Shown here: positions 37,120 through 64,000 of the stretch, piece after piece | Layout: every line of letters begins with the position of its first letter | Numbering within the stretch: position 1 is the first letter of the stretch | Assembly (NCBI GenBank): GCA_024734555.1 | Contig: JANPWX010000161.1 | Location: 979,370 to 1,043,369 of the forward strand | From: Trochalopteron elliotii | Taxonomy: Eukaryota > Chordata > Aves > Passeriformes > Leiothrichidae | DNA: 64,000 nt | Reading direction: 5' to 3' | Position numbers and translations under genes: made by a program | Notes under the pieces: model-generated | The model's input: only the letters and a program-made list of their open reading frames with translations | Databases searched by the model: none | Told to the model about the DNA's origin: nothing

Positions 37120-37410
37120 TATTATTTGTTTTGTTGACTTTTATTGAGAATGAAAAAATAATTTAAAGCAGTTATCTGTACAGGGGGGCAGGGGGATGGT
37201 TAGCTGGGTAGAGGATCTGTGACCCCCCCCAGACAGGCCAGGGAGGGTTCGAGGGGGTGATTTACAGCTGTACAAAACCACAACAATCCCACCGAGGAGC
37301 AGCGGAGGGCGAAGGAACATCTCTGGAGCTCTCACAGGCTCAGAGCAGAGGGGCAGGAGGCTGTGCAGGAGCACGGGGGGCCAGGGCCTGGCCAGACAGG
37401 GGCCAGACCC
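37120..37410 (-). other. RXRG: RXRG 3' UTR
   Basis: The sequence after the TGA stop (37413-37411) runs about 270 nt to a canonical AATAAA at 37145-37140 on the minus strand. Cleavage would fall about 10-30 nt further, near 37120. A short 3' UTR fits RXRG as known in other vertebrates. The exact end is inferred from the signal only. Confidence 0.7.
37140..37145 (-). terminator. RXRG: RXRG poly(A) signal AATAAA
   Basis: The minus strand reads CTCAATAAAAGTC here. It is the first canonical AATAAA downstream of the RXRG stop codon and lies at a sensible distance. Confidence 0.75.
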
Positions 37411-58856
<21,446 letters not shown>

Positions 58857-59230
58857 GTTTAATCTTCAGTTCATCGCTCGCCTTTCTCAACACGACTGCC
58901 TCCTCGAAACTTCAAAGCCGCCCGGAGCGCAGCGCAGCCCGCCGGGGTCGGGGCATGGCTCTGCAGGAGCGGGGGCTCTCGGAGGGTGCCGGGGCAGCTG
59001 CCTCCTGCCTGGGGCTCATCCTCGCTTCAAGCCGGCAGCAGCTGCCGCCCGGGCTGAGCCATCCCTTCGTTGCCGTGCTCAGCGCCGGCTCCCGTGCTCC
59101 GCTGGCTCTGATCCCTGCGAATTCCCGGCTCTCCGGCCAGCGAGCATAATCGCCCGGCTAAGACGCCAATCAATGCACGGCGGCTCCGGTATAGATCGGG
59201 AATTGGGAGGAGGGGGAGAGGTTAAGTTGT
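58857..59230 (-). promoter_or_regulatory. RXRG: RXRG 5' UTR and promoter, CpG-rich
   Basis: This is the GC- and CpG-rich stretch directly upstream of the RXRG start codon on the gene strand. The minus strand has a CCAAT (59206-59202), a weak TATA-like ATCTATA (59196-59190) and, on the other strand, CCAAT at 59166-59170. The transcription start is probably between about 58.9 and 59.17 kb. Motifs were read by eye only. Confidence 0.5.
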
Positions 59231-61715
59231 TTTAGGGGAGGAGCATCGTGGGGAAGGAGGGGGTTGCTTTGCTTTTCCACCAGTGGAAACTCGGCGCGGT
59301 GTGTTGGTTAAAGCGGCTCCGGCCGTGTGCGGGGTCGCTCTGGCCAGGGAAAGGACCGGCCCGGTGTTGTTCCACATCCACGCTCGCATCCCACACCAAA
59401 TCACGCCTCCGCTCTGCTCCCGAAATCACCCTGTGATGCCGGAGTGCAGTCACCCCTAGGAAATGCAGGGCTGAGCAGGACCAGGACCGTCCTGGGGCCA
59501 GCAGGGCTGGAAGCTCAACTCTCATCCCCAGCCCCACCCGAGGGAGTACAAAAGCCAAGCAAACCACACCAAAAGCATCTTTAACCAGTTTCTAAAGCTG
59601 TATGGGGTGAGAGGAGGTGGGACACAGGACAGAGCCCGGGGGAGGGGGCTCAGTCCATGCTGCATACAGACAGTAAAGTTCACAGCCAGGGCAGCAGAGT
59701 GCATCAAACGTGCCCCAGACATACATCCACAACTTCAGTCTAATGCCCAGCCCTCCCGACAATGAAGTTCTGCAGGAAATGTGTAGAAATAAGCAAAAAC
59801 AAGCAGCCAGGCTGGGGCAGAGCCACATGCAGTCCCCAGCATTGACCCCTCCAGTGACTGGTGCTCAGAATCGGGGACAGTCCCAGTTCCCCGACTGGCA
59901 AAGCCCCAGCCAAACTCGTGCTGGGGGTTCTGGGGAGAGGCAAGGATACAGCACAGCCCACTGTTCCTGGTGTCTGCTCTGGGAAGCCTCAAACGAAGCC
60001 ACCTCAAAGGAGTGGACGGGGAGGGATTTTGCCGGAGGTCTGCACTTAGACTTTGCTTTAGGGGAAGGTGGCTTGCAGACCTGCCATTGGCACCAGCCCC
60101 ACGGCAGAAAAAGGGGGCTCAGGGCTGGCAGGGGGCTTTGCCTTCCCAGGAAGACCGTGAACCATGGGGAGCATGGCATGCAGCAAGACAAAAAGAGGGA
60201 AGAGCAGATTAGGATATTTGGTGTCCTACAAGGGCCTTCTGGCACTTGGCTCCCTCCAGGTCACCCCAGAACCCGTTTTACCCTTTGGCACATGTATGCT
60301 GGGAGGGGAAGGCACAGAATCTGCCAGCCCAGGGCTGTTCAGAGCACCCAGCAGCAGCTCAGGCAGATGCTGACTGAGGTGCAGTCAGCCCTGAGGTATC
60401 ACGTCTGCAGGAGAAGGAAAGGTTACCCTTGTTAGCTCTGTTTCTTCCTTTGCTCTCAGACATTGCCATATCCATTTATCTCTAGCTGGAGTTTAAGCAA
60501 GGGAAGGGGTTCTTCCTCTCCCTTATATTAACAACCTTTAAATTATTTTTAAAAGGTGATTTTATTTCCTCCACTTTCTGCTCTGCATCTGCGTGTGAGG
60601 ACTTGGTGATGTGCAGTATTGTGAGGAAGACATGACATGACACGGATGCAAGCTCTTTTTGGGCAGCAGGTACATCAGATCAGCTCCTGGACTTAGAGTT
60701 TACCTGAGAATGGGAACCTAACATTTGGGAGTGCATCTCCACACAGCAGAACAAATGGATAACTTGCCTGATGTCAGGAGCAAGGAGATATGCAGGCAGT
60801 AACATCAGCATTCTGTATAGCCCATTAGCTGTGGCCTAGGTTTACAAACATCTTTGTATTTTCTCACAGTTTAAAAAGAAAAAAAAAAAAAAAAGAGATC
60901 AGTATTCAGAGTAGGTTTCTTCTGAGGCAAAAATCCCACCAAGCAACTGCAGTCTGCAGGGGGAATACAAACAGCAGAGATCACTCTTGCAATTCCTATC
61001 TGGCCACCTTTCACATCTCATTTGTTTCATTGCACAAACATTAATGGCACTGCAGAACTGTTTTTAGAGGAGGAGAGGGAGCTGAGCACCAATGCTTACA
61101 CATCCCTCTCACTGGCCACAAGTTCTGAGCTCTGGGAAATGGAGACCAAAGGGTTTGATGAGAGCACAACACAGCAGCACCTGACTGTGTGGTGCTGTGT
61201 CCTGCCCTGCCACCACCCCAACATACAACAAGGCCATCCCCAGTGAATGTCCTGGGCTCAGGCCAGTCTTTCAAGTGTTCACAGCAACATCCAGGTGCAG
61301 GAGATGTAGGCACAGCTCCTGTTTCAGTGGAGGCTGCCCCACACTCCAACCTGTCTGATCCAAGTGGCATCAATCCCAGCAACCACAAGGATTTGTAACC
61401 TGTTGACAAAGTTTGCTGTTTCAGGATAACACTGGCTTTGCCTCCAGTGCTGTCCTTTAACAGCCATGCTGGGGATCCTTGTTAGGGGCAGGAAGCAAAA
61501 GCCAGGCATGAGGGAGAGATACCTCAATGCCCTGCAGGCAGAAACCCAGGGCACTGCTGAGGAACAGGCTGCAAGGTGGCTTGTTTCAATCTCCTGATAG
61601 AAAATTGGATTTCTCAGCAGGGCAGGGTTTTTTTCCCCTCTGTCACAAGATTGAAAGAAACATTTTTCAATCAAAAAAGCCTAGCAAACAATCTGCTTTC
61701 AGAAGAAGTGATTTT

Positions 61716-61717
61716 TC

Positions 61718-61749
<32 letters not shown>

Positions 61750-61753
61750 ACAC
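61716..61753. repeat. (CA)n microsatellite
   Basis: About 18 CA dinucleotides with one AA interruption. Likely polymorphic. Confidence 0.95.
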
Positions 61754-63814
61754 TCAATAAGAGCCAGAACTTTCACACAAGAGAGGGACTTTGTGCAGCC
61801 CCACACACGACCTGCCAGAGGGATGTTTCTCTGACCTGGTGATATGGGAAAGCTTTGGCATGGGATATGGGATAAAGTGATATGGGAAAGGAGGCCTGCC
61901 TGTCCAGCAGCCATGCAGAGATGCAGTGTGGCCTTGTACCCCTGTTCCCCAGGTGCCCACCAGCACTGAGAGCTGAGATGCTGTTTGGAGACAAACCCAC
62001 TCTCGCACAGCAGATTTGCTTCCACCTGCTCTGAGTCACACCTCCCTGCCATCCCAGCCTGGCTTGTCCCTTGCCCTCAGGCTGAACAGGAGGGTTTGTG
62101 CCCTTGCCAAGCAGCCGTGGGACAGGGCAGGGGCAGAGGCAGCTGGGTGCTCAGGGCAGCTCTGGGGACGGGGAGGTGTGAGTGGTGAAGCGGCTTTGCA
62201 TTCTAAGCACCAGCCGTGCCGAGGTTTAGCAGTACCAGTAATTCTTCTCCACCACGCAGGATCTCAGCAGCTTTAATTCCAGGCTAATGAAGTTTTAGTA
62301 GGGAATTATTTTTATTGATCTGCCCGGAGCAGAGAGCCTGATTTTAGACCAGCTCTGTCAGCACCCCCTTCCCCACAGCTCTTTTCTTTCTTTGGGAGAG
62401 GAAAGAAGACAAAACAGCTCTGAGCTCCTTAAAAAGGTTGGCAGTCCCAAGCAGTAAGTGGATTACTTTATTGATTTTTAGCAGATCTGGGTTAGTGAGT
62501 GCTTAGCACTGCAGAACACATGCACACACAGAGCAACTTCAAGGAAACCCCATCCAGGCCCTTTCCTCAGGCAAATCAAGCAGCAGGCAATTAATTTAGG
62601 AGACCACCACGGATTTTGGAGCATGGGAGAAGTTCCAGTCCCTGCACCCAAGTCAGTCTGTAGCAGACAGACTCCAGCAGCCAGCCCAGCCTCTCTTAAG
62701 CAGTACTGCAGGACCTCACAGACCCAGCCCCTCAGTTTCTTGTGGAATAGCACAATTCACAGCTCCAGAGTACTAAATGCTTTTTATTCCCTTTCCCATG
62801 CATGTTGTTGTGTAAAAGGAGAAGACATTATGACTGCCACTGTTAATTTAGGAAGAAAAACCATTGCCATGGTGCACCCAGATGGGATTCAGTGCTGCCA
62901 GGGGGCATCCAGCCCCACACCTGGGGCATCAGTCAGGGCAGGACTCCTGACAAAGCAGAACCTTTCAAACCAACCAAGATGCTAACGTTGTGTTGGGATC
63001 CCCAGATCACTCACTCACCTCCCTGTTAACTTTCCAAGGCCACTGTACTGCAGAGAGTATTTCTGCATGTGCTGGAATAACATCTCAATGAACAACTCCA
63101 CCAGTACTACTCCACCAAGCCTTTTAGGATGCTGGTCTCTGGAGCCTGACTGCATAAAGGCCTACAGGGGAATAATTTTATCCCACTCTGGGCTAGAACC
63201 AGGAAAGCTGGAATGCAAATATGGTCCCTTTTCCTTGAACTAGGAAAACCCCAAATATGTTCAAGAGCTCCATCAAGCCCCACCCCATCTTTGTTTAAAG
63301 GCAAAGGCAATCTATGTATATACTGATGTCATAGATATGACCAAATAAAAAGGTTGCAGCTCATATAATCCACAGCTGTGCATTTGTCTTCCTCCTGCCA
63401 CACTGGTCTAGAGTGACAGAATTCCAGGGAAAACCCACTTCCCATGGGGTCCTGGTGTTGGAGCTGGGGCTCCCTTTCACATGGCTAATGAGATGCAGTA
63501 AGGGATACCAGGCTGAGTGCCCCAGGAGCCAAAATGTCCATTGTCCTCCCTGCTGGCCTCTGAGGGTGACACAGACACCAGGGGACCTGCTCAGGGCCAA
63601 ACAGGAAGTCAGTGGCAGAAAAGGGACTTGAAACTGGATTTCTCTAGGCCAACAAGTGGATTGAGCCAACCTCATCCATCTGTTGCACTGGCCTGGGACA
63701 GGAAAAAGTCACCAAAAGCAAGTTTCTTCCCTGGAGATGGAGGAAGGGAGCTGCTGCATCAGCCCTTCCCTATCCATCCCTGCCCTTCCTCATGTCCAGC
63801 AATAACCACAGACA

Positions 63815-63866
63815 CCAAGCTAATGAAATTAGCCCCAGAGCCCCACCGGGCTAATGCAATTACTGA
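63815..63866. promoter_or_regulatory. Two P3-type homeodomain dimer sites 31 bp apart
   Basis: GCTAATGAAATTAGC (63819-63833) is a perfect 6-bp inverted repeat with a 3-bp spacer, containing TAAT-GAA-ATTA. TAAT-GCA-ATTA follows at 63852-63862. Both fit the TAATNNNATTA (P3) palindrome bound cooperatively by paired-class homeodomains. The core-to-core spacing is 31 bp, close to three helical turns. They lie about 5 kb upstream of the RXRG start. Confidence 0.45.
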
Positions 63867-64000
63867 CAGCAGCACACTCAAACAGCAGCACCACAAACAC
63901 ACCTGCAGGAGCACAGCCTGCCCTCTCCTTCTCCCCAGGCCTTCCCTGAGCCCCACAGCTGCCACCCAGTGTGATTCCCCATCCCCAAGGTGTCAGGGCC

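Larger units (their letters stand above)
59231..64000. other. RXRG upstream flank, no gene recognised
   Basis: This is the 4.8 kb beyond the RXRG promoter. In human the next gene on this side is LRRC52, but no leucine-rich-repeat exon is seen. It contains an A-rich run (60.88-60.90 kb), a CA microsatellite (61.72 kb), an AT-rich homeodomain-site block (62.19-62.48 kb) and a pair of TAATNNNATTA sites (63.82-63.86 kb). A 241-codon plus-strand frame at 59710-60435 shows no recognisable domain. Confidence 0.7.

Noticed and set aside
59710..60435. 241-codon plus-strand frame upstream of RXRG, considered as an LRRC52 exon
   Set aside because: No leucine-rich repeat pattern, signal peptide or membrane segment; composition is typical of random GC-rich sequence.

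Overview
This window looks like vertebrate nuclear DNA, most likely from a bird and probably a songbird. The genes have short conserved exons separated by kilobase introns with GT-AG junctions. CR1 LINE 3' ends carrying the bird-type terminal repeat are scattered through it. One intronic block resembles a passerine LTR. There is one assembly gap of Ns in a GC-rich promoter. No bacterial, phage, CRISPR or operon-like structure is present. Most open reading frames are chance frames in GC-rich intron or intergenic DNA.

Two genes are supported, both on the minus strand. (1) LMX1A, a LIM-homeodomain transcription factor: only its first two coding exons are here (30404-30329 and 29752-29566). They encode the start Met through the complete first LIM domain. 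Positions 1-29565 are then the large second intron, and the rest of the gene lies beyond the left edge. Its promoter CpG island (about 29.7-32.0 kb) is interrupted by 394 Ns. (2) RXRG, retinoid X receptor gamma: a complete ten-exon coding sequence from 58856 down to 37411. The exons join in frame to 1,404 nt, giving 467 residues plus stop. A poly(A) signal lies at 37145-37140 and a CpG-rich 5' region at about 58.86-59.2 kb. LMX1A and RXRG are neighbours on the same strand in human 1q23.3, so the order is conserved, here with only about 5 kb between them.

Layout: 1-29565 LMX1A intron 2, holding degenerate tandem repeats, a TATA/CCAAT-bearing CpG-rich element at 3.7-4.0 kb, a second CpG-rich patch near 26 kb and several AT-rich blocks dense in homeodomain-type sites; 29566-30443 LMX1A exons; 30470-30863 gap; to about 32.0 kb LMX1A CpG island; 32.0-37.1 kb intergenic, with a candidate regulatory block at 35.85-36.42 kb; 37.1-58.9 kb RXRG; 59.2-64.0 kb upstream flank of RXRG with no recognisable exon, but with a pair of TAATNNNATTA homeodomain dimer sites at 63.82-63.86 kb.

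The two proteins are not known to work as one system. LMX1A patterns dorsal neural tube, inner ear and midbrain dopaminergic neurons. RXRG is a ligand-activated heterodimer partner for RAR, TR and VDR, with restricted expression in muscle, brain and cone photoreceptors. The most interesting unexplained signals are non-coding: the promoter-like island in LMX1A intron 2 and the spaced P3 dimer sites upstream of RXRG. I found no convincing new protein-coding system.
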